DNA of 41,835 nucleotides from Flavobacteriales bacterium UBA3477 (GCA_002378005.1 DFQY01000051.1:1-41835), one strand, 5' to 3'; positions 15,837 through 24,205 are shown, numbered from the stretch's first letter. A program made the numbers and translations. The notes: generated by a model not told the origin, from the sequence alone.

Positions 15837-16868
15837 GAGTGTATTTGTAAGGACCCATTGGTCCCAATATTCAAAAGCCACATTCCACCATTCCAACCAT
15901 ATCCTAGGCATCCACGGCCCTAGGAAAACAGCGCACAGTCCCGTCCATATAAACAGGGTGTACACCGGCACCACCAGTAAATTCCCGAGGATAAAATAGG
16001 GAGAGCCACCGCCAAAATGGTAACTCACTAAGGGCAGCGTGCCGATCCAAGCTGCCAAGGAAATCTGTAGTGTCAAAAGCCATACGGGTAACTTCGGGTG
16101 CTTCACCATCTGGTAATGATGCATGAAATCCGCCCAAGGACTCTGCCTGAGAACAATCAAAATGGCCAGCACCGCGGCATAACTGAGCTGGAAACCCAAT
16201 TCCTCTACCATCTCAGGCGCAACCAAAAAACACCCCAAGCCCACGGCCATGGGCCAGTGCATCGAGGCGACCTTCCACCGCCTCGCCAGAGCTAACCGCG
16301 CCAACGCAAACGACCCCACCGCCCGCACCACCGAAGGTCCACCGCCCACCGCCGTAGCATATACGACTAAAAACACCACCAACACCCCTTGTACCAACCA
16401 TTGCCAATATCTGTGCTGATGCACCTTAGAGAGCGGCAATGTCATACTGGTCAAAATCCCCACATGGAAGCCACTGACCGCCAGCATATGCTTTATCCCT
16501 AAAACCCCAAAAGCCGCTAAAGTATCCTCCTGCAACCCTCCCTTATCACCGACCAACACTGCTTGAAGGAAAAATGCGAGCCGCCCGTGCGCCGCCTCTG
16601 CTATCCGCCCTGTGAGCCATTGCCGCAACACAGCCCCCGCCCCCGCCAACACTTCGGGCGGTTCGTACCTATACCATTGCCTCCATTCGAGATATGTGGG
16701 AGCAATAGTGAGTATGAGCGCGGCGAGCATTAAGAGTTGCAGGTCACGAGTGGGACGGTGCCATCGCGGCGACCACAGCAAAAGCCCTAAGACCGCGCTC
16801 GCAGAAATGGTATACTGCTCGCGAAGCCCAATGGCTATCAGTAAAATGAATATGGGATAGAGTGGCAT
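15822..16868 (-). CDS. Short ComEC/Rec2-type membrane protein
   Basis: A 348-residue polytopic protein matching the central competence (ComEC) domain of the DNA-uptake channel. The hallmark LGIKHMLAVSGFHVGI lies at 123-138 and is followed by several helices, including GGGPSVVRAVGSF and LGFQLSYAAVLAI. Full ComEC proteins are about 700 residues with an N-terminal DUF4131/OB domain and often a C-terminal metallo-beta-lactamase-like domain. Here only about 120 residues precede the hallmark, and no lactamase-like domain follows. No frame remnant of the missing parts is evident in the flanks. It lies 48 bases after the SpoIID-like gene. DNA uptake is possible but not shown. Confidence 0.85.
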   Translation of the reverse strand: MPLYPIFILLIAIGLREQYTISASAVLGLLLWSPRWHRPTRDLQLLMLAALILTIAPTYLEWRQWYRYEPPEVLAGAGAVLRQWLTGRIAEAAHGRLAFFLQAVLVGDKGGLQEDTLAAFGVLGIKHMLAVSGFHVGILTSMTLPLSKVHQHRYWQWLVQGVLVVFLVVYATAVGGGPSVVRAVGSFALARLALARRWKVASMHWPMAVGLGCFLVAPEMVEELGFQLSYAAVLAILIVLRQSPWADFMHHYQMVKHPKLPVWLLTLQISLAAWIGTLPLVSYHFGGGSPYFILGNLLVVPVYTLFIWTGLCAVFLGPWMPRIWLEWWNVAFEYWDQWVLTNTLLLST

Positions 16869-16916
16869 GTATAAAAATTGGCCACTGAGAAGCAGAAAAG
16901 AAAATTTTGTGGAGAA

Positions 16917-18068
16917 CTATGGGTTATTCACCACATCGTACGTGAGGTCCTTGAAATAGAAATCCAAAATTTCTTGCCAAGTAAATCCTGATGCCGCCAT
17001 GTGCATAGCGCCCTGTTGCGCCATCCCGACGCCGTGTCCAAAGCCCTTTCCGGTCACCACTACCCCCGCCTCGGTAGCCTCACAATGCACAAAAGTACTA
17101 CGCCACTTGAATGCACGTCGCGCGGTTTCCAACTTGTGTTTTTCTTCTCCAAATGTCCAATGCGACAGACGATCGCTCGGGAGGTTTTGAAAGAATTGGT
17201 CCCACTCCTCTTTGCTGAGATCCACATAAACACGTGTCCAGTAGCTGTTCCATTCTTCCCAGGTATGGGTTTGGGTCCAATTAAGTTTTGAGCCCTTCAA
17301 CGAAAATGGATCCACCACCTTGCGGCAGTACGGAAGAGCCTGAGACCAAACCTCCTGAGGCAATAACGTTTGGCCGCCTGAATTGCTATGGTAGAATCCG
17401 ACAATGGGTTTGCCGTTGTACAGGGCTACCGTATCCTGAACGCTCAACACCGCCTTCATCACTTCCTCGGCATGCGCGCCGTGAGCCACGCCTTTAAAAG
17501 CTTGAGAACTTTGGTCGTCCTTCACGTGAAACCCGTCATTGATGTGCTTTTTCTCATTGCTCATAAGCCAAGTACGGGCCAGTACGGCCTGAGCCTTCAA
17601 ATAACTACCCCGACCGGTCAAACCACCTTCAGCTTCAACCGCTCCCGCCAAATAGTCCTCCATAGAGCAATGAGCGATAGCATCAATATAAATTAGATTA
17701 TTTCGAAGGGTCAATTTACCCGTATAAGGTCGCTGTTCTGTCCATTCGCCTCCGCGCAAAACACGCAAAACAATAGTGTCGTTCGAATAAAATGTAATGG
17801 AATCAAACTCCGTTCGGTTGATCATGAGTTCCGCGCGAAAGGTGTAGAGTGGATGCACATCATCAGGACCGTACTCTCGAACATAGGTAGAATCTTTATT
17901 ATATCCTTTCATCAGATACGAGCCCTGTTTGACCTTGACTTGGGCACGCGAATAGAAATCTTCTGCAAACAAGAATACCCTAGGGCCACTCATTCTCGCT
18001 TCTTCAAGAAACTCCTGAGCCTGAACCCCCAGCTGGGCGAATAGAAAAAGGACGATTAATTTTCTCAT
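16917..18068 (-). CDS. SpoIID/LytB-domain secreted protein
   Basis: A 383-residue protein with a signal peptide (about 1-17, ending VQAQ). The SpoIID/LytB domain runs from about 130 to the end: SMEDYLAGAVEAEGG, KAQAVLARTW, YHSNSGG, and the C-terminal GKGFGHGVGMAQQGA. SpoIID of Bacillus is a lytic transglycosylase that cuts denuded peptidoglycan; the conserved glutamate region EAEGG is present. In this non-sporulating lineage it probably acts on cell-wall glycan during growth or division (inference). It overlaps lpxB by four bases. Confidence 0.9.
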   Translation of the reverse strand: MRKLIVLFLFAQLGVQAQEFLEEARMSGPRVFLFAEDFYSRAQVKVKQGSYLMKGYNKDSTYVREYGPDDVHPLYTFRAELMINRTEFDSITFYSNDTIVLRVLRGGEWTEQRPYTGKLTLRNNLIYIDAIAHCSMEDYLAGAVEAEGGLTGRGSYLKAQAVLARTWLMSNEKKHINDGFHVKDDQSSQAFKGVAHGAHAEEVMKAVLSVQDTVALYNGKPIVGFYHSNSGGQTLLPQEVWSQALPYCRKVVDPFSLKGSKLNWTQTHTWEEWNSYWTRVYVDLSKEEWDQFFQNLPSDRLSHWTFGEEKHKLETARRAFKWRSTFVHCEATEAGVVVTGKGFGHGVGMAQQGAMHMAASGFTWQEILDFYFKDLTYDVVNNP

Positions 18069-19135
18069 CGCTGCGAAGATACAAGGTCAATGAGTTCTTC
18101 CGCGGTTTTATCCCCGGGGTTATAATCATCCAAAGCCGCCACCAGCTCCTCGTAATATGAGAAAGAGTCCATTTCTTTTACCGAGTTAACAAACAAGCTA
18201 GAAAGACGGTTTGGCGTGACCTCTCCTTGCAACAGTTCGGTGATGGCCGGGCGATTTAGGATGAGGTTTGGCAAGGAAAAATATTTAACCTTTACAAAGA
18301 GTTTTGCTATGCGCAATGACACTGGATTCGCCTTGTACACCACTACTTGTGGCACTTTTAGCAGGGCAACCTCTAAAGATGCTGTTCCACTACAGGTAGC
18401 TGCAAACATCGCTTCATGCAGTCCTTCTTCAATGGATCCGGTGAATATCTCCACATTTTCAGGCACTTCCAAAGCAGGCCAGAATTTTTGGGTAATAGCG
18501 GGTCGAATGACTTTGAATCCAATAGCGGGATGCAATCGCGCAAAGGCGTAGAAAATAGGTAGGTGTCGCTTAATCTCTTGTTTTCTTGAACCTGGAAGGA
18601 GTGCTACAGAACCTGAACCTTTAGCGACTTTATCCTTGTATTTGTAGGCCAATGGATTGCCTACGTAAGTTATATCCAGCCCTCTCTCTTTGTACCAAGC
18701 TTGTTCAAAAGGCAGAATACTATAAATCGCATCGCAGTGCTGACGAAGTTTTTCAATCCGGCCTTCTTTCCATGCCCAAATCTTGGGAGGAATGAAGTAA
18801 GCCACACGTATACTCTGGGATTTAGCCCAAGCCGCCATCCTCAAGTTGAAACCTGGATAATCTACCAAGACCAACACATCCGGTTGGAAGGCAAGCACAT
18901 CGCGTTTACACTGTGAGAATCGTTTGGTGATAGTTCTTGCGCGCAAGACCACTTCTATAAAGCCCATGAATGGTTCGGAGCAGATGTCTCGATCTAAGGA
19001 AACACCTGCAGCCTTGAGCTGAGGGCCTCCCCAACCGCGCTGATCAATGGATTGTTGACGAGCTTGTAGCGCTTCTGCCACTGCTGCCGCTTGAACATCC
19101 CCGGAGGGCTCGCCTGCAATCCAATAGATTTTCAT
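18065..19135 (-). CDS. lpxB: Lipid-A-disaccharide synthase
   Basis: A 356-residue GT19 glycosyltransferase that joins UDP-2,3-diacylglucosamine and lipid X into the lipid A disaccharide at the inner face of the inner membrane. IAGEPSGD (6-13) is the diagnostic N-terminal motif; LVDYPGFNLR and PPKIWAWKEGR follow, then LLPGSRKQEI and the CSGTASLEVAL acceptor-side motif. Slightly shorter than the usual 370-390 residues, but complete. It overlaps the small membrane protein by one base (TAATG) and the SpoIID gene by four. Confidence 0.95.
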   Translation of the reverse strand: MKIYWIAGEPSGDVQAAAVAEALQARQQSIDQRGWGGPQLKAAGVSLDRDICSEPFMGFIEVVLRARTITKRFSQCKRDVLAFQPDVLVLVDYPGFNLRMAAWAKSQSIRVAYFIPPKIWAWKEGRIEKLRQHCDAIYSILPFEQAWYKERGLDITYVGNPLAYKYKDKVAKGSGSVALLPGSRKQEIKRHLPIFYAFARLHPAIGFKVIRPAITQKFWPALEVPENVEIFTGSIEEGLHEAMFAATCSGTASLEVALLKVPQVVVYKANPVSLRIAKLFVKVKYFSLPNLILNRPAITELLQGEVTPNRLSSLFVNSVKEMDSFSYYEELVAALDDYNPGDKTAEELIDLVSSQR

Positions 19136-19431
19136 TAGACAATGAATTGGAAGTAGATTACGGCTACAAGGCTAGGAATACAAGAGAATAATACACCTCT
19201 TGCAACCTGTTCATGCTCCCAAATCATTGCTGCAAAAAACAATGCTGCATTTACAATCACCCCAAAAGAAATCGCGCGCATGACAATAAGACGCCATGCT
19301 GAATTTGCTATATCTCCAATATCCTGTAAAACAGGAAAGGTTTCTAGCGCTACAGCGATAGAAAACACGGGCGCACCTAATCCTACGATGAACCCAATGA
19401 ATTGGTCAATCTTCTTCTTATTTATTCTCAA
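19135..19431 (-). CDS. Small membrane protein between surE and lpxB
   Basis: A 98-residue protein with three hydrophobic segments (about 10-30, 45-68 and 78-97) and a basic N-terminus (MRINKKK). I do not recognise a family. It overlaps surE by 14 bases and lpxB by one, so it is translated as part of this operon and is a candidate helper in envelope synthesis by position only. Confidence 0.75.
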   Translation of the reverse strand: MRINKKKIDQFIGFIVGLGAPVFSIAVALETFPVLQDIGDIANSAWRLIVMRAISFGVIVNAALFFAAMIWEHEQVARGVLFSCIPSLVAVIYFQFIV

Positions 19432-20194
19432 AATTCCACTGGTTTAGGGTCGCAATAGTTTCGTGAGCCGTCAAATCAACACTCACAGGCACTACGCTTA
19501 CATAGCCGTCTGTCAATGCCGCAATGTCCGTATCGCTGCCTTGATCGTACAATTCATATTTACCGGTCAGCCAGTAATATGGACGTCCATATGGATCTAT
19601 TCTAGAGTCGAACTCCTCTACCCAATTTCCTATGGCCTGACGACAAACCTTCAATCCTTTGTAAGGCACCTTATCATTGGCGGGAATATTCACATTCAAA
19701 CACACTCCGCTCGGCAATCCATTTTCCAAAACATTGGCAATAACAGTGCGCACATAGGGTTTGGCCGCCGCCATAGAAGCGGTCCATGGAAATTCATCCA
19801 AACTAAACCCAATACTATCAATGCGCTCCAAGGCACCTTCAACCGCCGCACTCATGGTTCCGGAGTAGATGACATTCACCGAGGCATTGGACCCGTGGTT
19901 AATCCCACTTAAAATCAAATCAGGTCTTCTTGGCAGTACTACATTGATCGCGAGTTTCACACAATCCGCCGGTGTGCCACTGACCTTGTACTCCTTTTGA
20001 GGCCCATCACTGGGCACCTCATTACACCTGAGGCTCTGGTCGAGAGTAATGGCATGGCCCTTTCCACTTTGCGGTCCATCAGGCGCTACCACGTAGACTT
20101 CGCCAAACTCATTGGCAATCTCTGCCAAAGTTTTAATACCTGGGGCTACGACACTGTCGTCGTTAGTGACTAAAATCAATGGGCGTTTTGTCAT
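19418..20194 (-). CDS. surE: 5'/3'-nucleotidase SurE
   Basis: A 258-residue metal-dependent phosphatase that removes phosphate from nucleoside monophosphates in stressed cells. VTNDDSVVAPG (9-19) holds the metal-binding Asp pair; the family usually has NDDG here, so the Ser at the fourth position is a small variation. PQSGKGHAIT, SGTPADCVKLA and LILSGINHGSN are intact. It is the first gene of the minus-strand operon running to comEC and has an exact -7 element upstream. Confidence 0.95.
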   Translation of the reverse strand: MTKRPLILVTNDDSVVAPGIKTLAEIANEFGEVYVVAPDGPQSGKGHAITLDQSLRCNEVPSDGPQKEYKVSGTPADCVKLAINVVLPRRPDLILSGINHGSNASVNVIYSGTMSAAVEGALERIDSIGFSLDEFPWTASMAAAKPYVRTVIANVLENGLPSGVCLNVNIPANDKVPYKGLKVCRQAIGNWVEEFDSRIDPYGRPYYWLTGKYELYDQGSDTDIAALTDGYVSVVPVSVDLTAHETIATLNQWNFENK

Positions 20195-20213
20195 GAGTTC
20201 TCGGGCTATCTGC

Positions 20214-20221
20214 CAAAGTTA
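20214..20221 (-). promoter_or_regulatory. -7 promoter element of the surE operon
   Basis: Minus-strand TAACTTTG is an exact TAnnTTTG and ends 19 bases before the surE ATG. The -33 region has only a TTT about 21 bases upstream. Confidence 0.55.
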
Positions 20222-20284
20222 CATTATGCTGCGAACAGGCATAAATTTTGTTTATTTGAATCCGAACAACTTTATAACACCAAA

Positions 20285-20968
20285 ATGTTTGTACTTATTA
20301 TTCTTTTTGTGGTTTTAGGCTTTGTGGTACAACAACGCTTGAAATCGAAATTCAAGAAATATTCGCAAGAAGCCTTAAGCAATGGCTTGAGCGGAGCAGA
20401 GATTGCACAGAAAATGCTGGACGATCACAACATCACCGATGTACGCATTCAAAGCGTACCAGGTAAGTTGACCGATCACTACAATCCTTTAGATAAAACT
20501 GTCAACCTGAGCCCTGAAGTCTATAGTGGACGAAGCGTGAGCGCTGCGGCTGTGGCTGCCCATGAAGTTGGACATGCTGTACAGCACGCCGTGGGTTACC
20601 AATGGCTTGACATGCGTTCACAGTTAGTTCCATTGGCAAATGCCAGCGGAAAAATCATGAGCATCGTCATGTGGTCTATGTTCTTAGGTTTTGGTTTGTT
20701 GAAACTGTTCAGCTTTGATACCATCATATGGGTGTTGATTGTTTCTCAATCTGCCATCACCGCTTTTACCTTGGTTACATTACCGGTGGAATATGATGCT
20801 TCTAATAGAGCACTCGCTTGGTTGACAACAACGGGAACTATCAATACTCTAGAACACGAGAAAGCAGCAGACGCCCTTAACTGGGCAGCGCGCACCTACC
20901 TAGTTGCTGCGTTGGCTTCAATGGCTCAGCTCGCGTACTACATCTCGTTGCTTAGTAGCAGAGATTAA
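20285..20968 (+). CDS. Membrane zinc metallopeptidase (PF04298, YugP-like)
   Basis: A 227-residue membrane-anchored neutral zinc metallopeptidase. One helix opens the protein (about 2-16), then a basic cytoplasmic stretch, then HEVGH at 93-97 with H93 and H97 as zinc ligands and E94 as catalytic base. Two or three hydrophobic helices lie at about 118-145 and 150-170, and LEHEKAADALNWAA (about 196-209) probably holds the third ligand. Substrates are unknown. Monocistronic: it diverges from surE and is followed by a hairpin terminator. Confidence 0.9.
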   Translation: MFVLIILFVVLGFVVQQRLKSKFKKYSQEALSNGLSGAEIAQKMLDDHNITDVRIQSVPGKLTDHYNPLDKTVNLSPEVYSGRSVSAAAVAAHEVGHAVQHAVGYQWLDMRSQLVPLANASGKIMSIVMWSMFLGFGLLKLFSFDTIIWVLIVSQSAITAFTLVTLPVEYDASNRALAWLTTTGTINTLEHEKAADALNWAARTYLVAALASMAQLAYYISLLSSRD

Positions 20969-20989
20969 GACCAGCGAAAAATTTGCATA

Positions 20990-21020
20990 AAAAAAAACCG
21001 CGCCGAAAGCGCGGTTTTTT
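20990..21020. terminator. Bidirectional terminator
   Basis: A six-pair GC stem (20998-21003 with 21009-21014) flanked by a run of A on the left and six T on the right. It serves the metallopeptidase on plus and the small 72-residue gene on minus. Confidence 0.85.
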
Positions 21021-21037
21021 GTGATGTACCGTGTGAA

Positions 21038-21256
21038 TTATTTGTTCACCGTGTAACCTAAAGACTGTAGGTAGGCAATTTTCTCATCAACAACGGCTTG
21101 CTGGCGACGTACTACCTCTTTCTCAATAGAACGTGTTAGACCGGCTAATTCCTCATCAGAAAATTTCCCCAAGAACTGAGAAGCAAATAAAGACTTCAAA
21201 GTTTTGTTATTGTTTTGGTTTTCGCGGATGTAGTTAACTACTGCCTTTGGTTTCAT
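21038..21256 (-). CDS. Small conserved-looking protein (72 aa)
   Basis: A 72-residue soluble protein of unknown function starting MKPKAVVNYIRENQ. The frame extends two codons to TTG 21265, but ATG 21256 is the natural start. It reads as mostly helical, with a basic, coiled-coil-like C-terminal half (RSIEKEVVRRQQAVVDEK). It has its own -7 element, a 12-base palindrome just upstream and a shared terminator, so it is a free-standing gene. No known motif. Confidence 0.7.
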   Translation of the reverse strand: MKPKAVVNYIRENQNNNKTLKSLFASQFLGKFSDEELAGLTRSIEKEVVRRQQAVVDEKIAYLQSLGYTVNK

Positions 21257-21289
21257 AAACAACAAGTGTTTTAATTAAAAAGTAAGCAA

Positions 21290-21297
21290 CAAAAATA
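21290..21297 (-). promoter_or_regulatory. -7 promoter element of the 72-aa gene
   Basis: Minus-strand TATTTTTG is an exact TAnnTTTG ending 33 bases before the ATG at 21256. The -33 region is AT-rich without a clear TTG. Confidence 0.5.
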
Positions 21298-21325
21298 CAC
21301 AAAATTTTTAAATAAATTTTATGTA

Positions 21326-21337
21326 TCTCAATTGAGA
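21326..21337. promoter_or_regulatory. Perfect 12-base palindrome, possible operator
   Basis: TCTCAATTGAGA is a perfect palindrome between bshB1 and the small gene, just upstream of where the -33 element of the small gene would lie. It has no T tract on either side, so it is not a terminator. An operator is a guess. Confidence 0.3.
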
Positions 21338-21347
21338 CAATCAAATC

Positions 21348-22064
21348 TTATTTCAACGCCGTTAAGTCTTCTACTCCGACGTGTCTAACCGTGATCAAGG
21401 GCTCTGCGTAAGCAGCGCCAATAATACGGCCCCAGTCCTGAGCACGCGCTACCACACTGTCTAAAAACCCCTTACTCGCAATAACCGTTTCTGGCTCATT
21501 ACTATTAGGATCATAGAACTGACTAGCATGTGCTTTTATACTGGCTAATTTTTGTTCAAATCCCGAGGATATATCTACAATGAGATCCGGATTTAGATTG
21601 TAAAACTGCAGGTATTTATACATTGTTTTCGGACGCCACGGAGCCAATTTAGATCCATTTTCTTCTAATTCAATCTTGTGCAAACCACTGATAAAACATG
21701 CTTCCTCAACCAAACGAGAAGCTCTACCGTGATCAGGATGGCGGTCTGTCGGTGCATTCATAATGACAATTTCAGGCTGGTATTTCCGCACCATTTTCGC
21801 CACTAATAATTGTGATTCATGATCGTAGCCCACTTGACCATCTGGCATACACAGGTTTTCTCGAACAACACAACCCAAAATTTTGGCAGCCTCGGCAGCT
21901 TCAGCATCACGCAGTTCAGGGGTTCCACGGGTACCCATTTCGCCACGGGTCAAGTCAACAATACCGACTTTTTTCCCCGCTGCGGCGTGAGTAGCTAGAA
22001 TGCCTCCAGCCCCCAACTCGACATCATCGGGATGGGCACCGAAAGCAAGAATATCAAGTTTCAT
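21348..22064 (-). CDS. bshB1: Bacillithiol synthesis deacetylase BshB1
   Basis: A 238-residue zinc deacetylase of the LmbE/PIG-L family that removes acetate from GlcNAc-malate in bacillithiol synthesis. AHPDD (10-14) and DRHPDHGR (107-114; H109, D111, H112) carry the zinc and catalytic residues, and RGEMGTRGTPELR (40-52) is typical of BshB1. The SGLHK and LQFYNL segments also fit. It follows the peroxidase-like gene by five bases on the same strand, which suggests a thiol-redox operon. Confidence 0.93.
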   Translation of the reverse strand: MKLDILAFGAHPDDVELGAGGILATHAAAGKKVGIVDLTRGEMGTRGTPELRDAEAAEAAKILGCVVRENLCMPDGQVGYDHESQLLVAKMVRKYQPEIVIMNAPTDRHPDHGRASRLVEEACFISGLHKIELEENGSKLAPWRPKTMYKYLQFYNLNPDLIVDISSGFEQKLASIKAHASQFYDPNSNEPETVIASKGFLDSVVARAQDWGRIIGAAYAEPLITVRHVGVEDLTALK

Positions 22065-22069
22065 AATCT

Positions 22070-22651
22070 TTACTTTCCTGAAGCAAAGGTCGTGATTTCC
22101 ATACTCATCGGACTCGTAGAAGAAGGAAAATGTGCTACCCAGCGTCCATTTTCATCAATGAGGAACTTGTTAAAGTTCCAACTAACCTTGGCATCAGAAA
22201 CGCCATTCTGCTCTTTATTACACAACCATTGGTAAATATCGTCACCGCGACTTGCCCCTGTCTTCACCTTTGACATCATGGGAAACGTCACATCGTATTT
22301 GGAATAACAAAATTCTGCAATTTCATCTTCAGAACGAGGCTCTTGCCAACCAAAATCATTCGACGGAAAACCAATTACCGTGAAATTATCTCCTCCATAG
22401 GTACGGTACAACTTCTCTAAATCCTCGTATTGCGGGGTATAGCCGCACCTAGAAGCGGTATTGACAATCAAAACTCTCTTTCCTTTCAATGAAGAAAACG
22501 AGAACGGTTGTCCATCAATAGTTTTGGAATTCAGGGCATAAAAATCAATAGGTAGAGTGCTCATGGCAAGTGTATTTGAGCTGGTTTTTTGTATTTCATT
22601 GTTGCAAGAGAATAGCAACACAACAGATAGTAGGGACAAAATTTGTTTCAT
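22070..22651 (-). CDS. Glutathione-peroxidase-family lipoprotein
   Basis: A 193-residue GPx-fold peroxidase with a lipoprotein signal (lipobox LFSC, C16), so it should sit in the periplasm or outer membrane. The peroxidatic cysteine is C69 in NTASRCGYT; the tetrad partners are in GFPSNDFGWQEP (Gln) and VSWNFNKFL (Trp, Asn). EFCYSKYDVTFPMM supplies a likely resolving cysteine, which is the thioredoxin-dependent type. An inner start at M30 would give a cytoplasmic form; I prefer the lipobox form because the signal is complete. It is in operon with bshB1. Confidence 0.92.
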   Translation of the reverse strand: MKQILSLLSVVLLFSCNNEIQKTSSNTLAMSTLPIDFYALNSKTIDGQPFSFSSLKGKRVLIVNTASRCGYTPQYEDLEKLYRTYGGDNFTVIGFPSNDFGWQEPRSEDEIAEFCYSKYDVTFPMMSKVKTGASRGDDIYQWLCNKEQNGVSDAKVSWNFNKFLIDENGRWVAHFPSSTSPMSMEITTFASGK

Positions 22652-22698
22652 GTAAGGGTTTTTGTGATAAACATAAAAGGTGCTGAAATAGTTTGATG

Positions 22699-22706
22699 TA
22701 ATTTTG
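22699..22706 (+). promoter_or_regulatory. -7 promoter element before ccmB
   Basis: TAATTTTG is an exact TAnnTTTG and ends four bases before ATG 22711. No clear -33 TTG. Either the message is leaderless or translation begins at the next in-frame ATG, 22723. Confidence 0.5.
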
Positions 22707-22710
22707 TGAA

Positions 22711-23364
22711 ATGCAAAAAATTATGCGCTTGCTGGTTCGTTTTTTCCGCCAAGAGGTAAGAAATAGCAATGTGCTTTTTTCATTAGGACTGTACTTGCTC
22801 GGCGTATCCTACCTTATTTATTTGTTGAGCGGCAGCACACCTTCAAATTCGGCATGGAACACATTGCTTTGGGTAGTCGTATTTTTTGGTTCGCTCCAAT
22901 TATCTTCTCGAAGCTTCGAATTCGAGAGCGGGCCCCACTTCTATTACTTCCAAACGATCGCAAATGCCAAGCACACTATTATCGCTAAGATGTTGTTCAA
23001 TGTGGTCTACATGATGTTCTTGAGTATGGCGACTTGGGGCGTGTTCAGCGTGTTCTTTGGTAACCCAGTGTACAACACGGTCTTGTTTTTTATTGGACTA
23101 ATACTAGGCGCGACAGGATTTAGTGTGGTCTTGACCTTGACCAGCGGCATCGCACACCGGACCAAAGGAAATTCCATGTTGGGGGCCATTTTAGCCATCC
23201 CTCTCCTCTTTCCAGTGCTCCAAATAACCAGCGCTATAAACCTGCAAGCCATTGTGGGTGTGACCCTTACCGATGCCGCTAATCTATTGGGAACATTAGT
23301 TGCTTTAGATATGGGAATAGGCCTCTTAGCCTACCTACTCTTTCCGTATCTTTGGCAAGATTAA
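22711..23364 (+). CDS. ccmB: Haem exporter subunit CcmB
   Basis: A 217-residue six-helix inner-membrane protein, the permease of the CcmABCD complex in system I cytochrome c maturation. The start FFRQEVRNSNVLFSLGLY and the GPHFYYFQTIANAKHTIIAKM segment fit the family, as does the order with ccmC, D, E and F. The ATPase gene ccmA is not adjacent. An alternative start at 22723 (MRLLVRFF) would leave a short leader after the -7 element. Eight bases separate its stop from ccmC. Confidence 0.92.
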   Translation: MQKIMRLLVRFFRQEVRNSNVLFSLGLYLLGVSYLIYLLSGSTPSNSAWNTLLWVVVFFGSLQLSSRSFEFESGPHFYYFQTIANAKHTIIAKMLFNVVYMMFLSMATWGVFSVFFGNPVYNTVLFFIGLILGATGFSVVLTLTSGIAHRTKGNSMLGAILAIPLLFPVLQITSAINLQAIVGVTLTDAANLLGTLVALDMGIGLLAYLLFPYLWQD

Positions 23365-23372
23365 AACAACAC

Positions 23373-24020
23373 ATGAAAGGAAGCATTTACAAGGTATTGG
23401 GGTTGCTATTGGTCGCTTATAGTTTGATCTATGGTTTGTTGACCAAGGTGCCTGATCTCCCTATTATCGAAGAAAGCATTCGCAATCTGTTTTATCACGT
23501 GAGTATGTGGTTTGCCATGGTGGCCATGATGGCGGCGAGTTTTTGGAACGCCATTCGTTTCCTTGGCACTGAAGATTTGGCCAAAGACCGTCGCAGCATC
23601 AGCCTGGCTGAGATGGGCATGTTCTTCTCCTTCATGGGTCTGTTCACGGGAATGGTTTGGGCTAAATTTACATGGGGTGCTTGGTGGACCAATGATCCGA
23701 AACTCAACGGCACGGCCATTACTATTCTCATATACCTAGCCTACTTCGTATTGCGCAACTCCATGGACGATGCCCGCAAAAAGGCGAGAATTTCCGCCGT
23801 GTACAACATCTTCGCCTTCGTGATGATGATTGTTTTCATTGGAATCCTCCCTCGTATGACCGACAGCTTGCACCCTGGTAATGGTGGAAACCCCGGATTC
23901 AATAGTTATGATTTAGACAACGGACTGCGCATGGTATTCTACCCCGCCGTAATAGGTTGGATTTTAGTGGGAACCTGGATCGCTTCCTTGCGTTATAGAT
24001 TAAAAGCTCTTCAAGAATGA
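23373..24020 (+). CDS. ccmC: Haem chaperone-loading protein CcmC
   Basis: A 215-residue six-helix haem-handling protein that transfers haem to CcmE. I use ATG 23373 and not the upstream TTG 23352. The two haem-ligand histidines are likely H42 (FYHVSMWF) and the H of SLHPGNGG near 168. The tryptophan-rich periplasmic motif WGAWWTNDPKLN lies at 101-112. It overlaps ccmD by four bases. Confidence 0.93.
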   Translation: MKGSIYKVLGLLLVAYSLIYGLLTKVPDLPIIEESIRNLFYHVSMWFAMVAMMAASFWNAIRFLGTEDLAKDRRSISLAEMGMFFSFMGLFTGMVWAKFTWGAWWTNDPKLNGTAITILIYLAYFVLRNSMDDARKKARISAVYNIFAFVMMIVFIGILPRMTDSLHPGNGGNPGFNSYDLDNGLRMVFYPAVIGWILVGTWIASLRYRLKALQE

Positions 24021-24205
24021 AAAAATTCTTACCGCTTCTAGCGATGTGCTTGCCACTGATGGGATGGGCACAAAATGACAACCCGATGTACAGCAACGGC
24101 AAGATTTATGTGGTGGTAGCGGTCATAGCTATCATTTTTGTGGGTTTGGCGCTGTACTTGGTCCAATTGGACCGTAAAATCACAAAACTGGAAAATGAAA
24201 AATAG
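24017..24205 (+). CDS. ccmD: CcmD-family small membrane protein
   Basis: A 62-residue protein with an N-terminal signal-like helix (about 2-18, ending GWAQ) and one membrane helix (about 30-51), followed by a charged tail LDRKITKLENEK. Size, layout and position between ccmC and ccmE match CcmD, which links CcmE to the CcmABC complex. It overlaps ccmC by four and ccmE by 11 bases. Confidence 0.85.
   Translation: MKKFLPLLAMCLPLMGWAQNDNPMYSNGKIYVVVAVIAIIFVGLALYLVQLDRKITKLENEK

Noticed and set aside
24138..24194. Upstream extension of ccmE
   Set aside because: It lies within ccmD in another frame, and the membrane anchor of CcmE begins right after ATG 24195.
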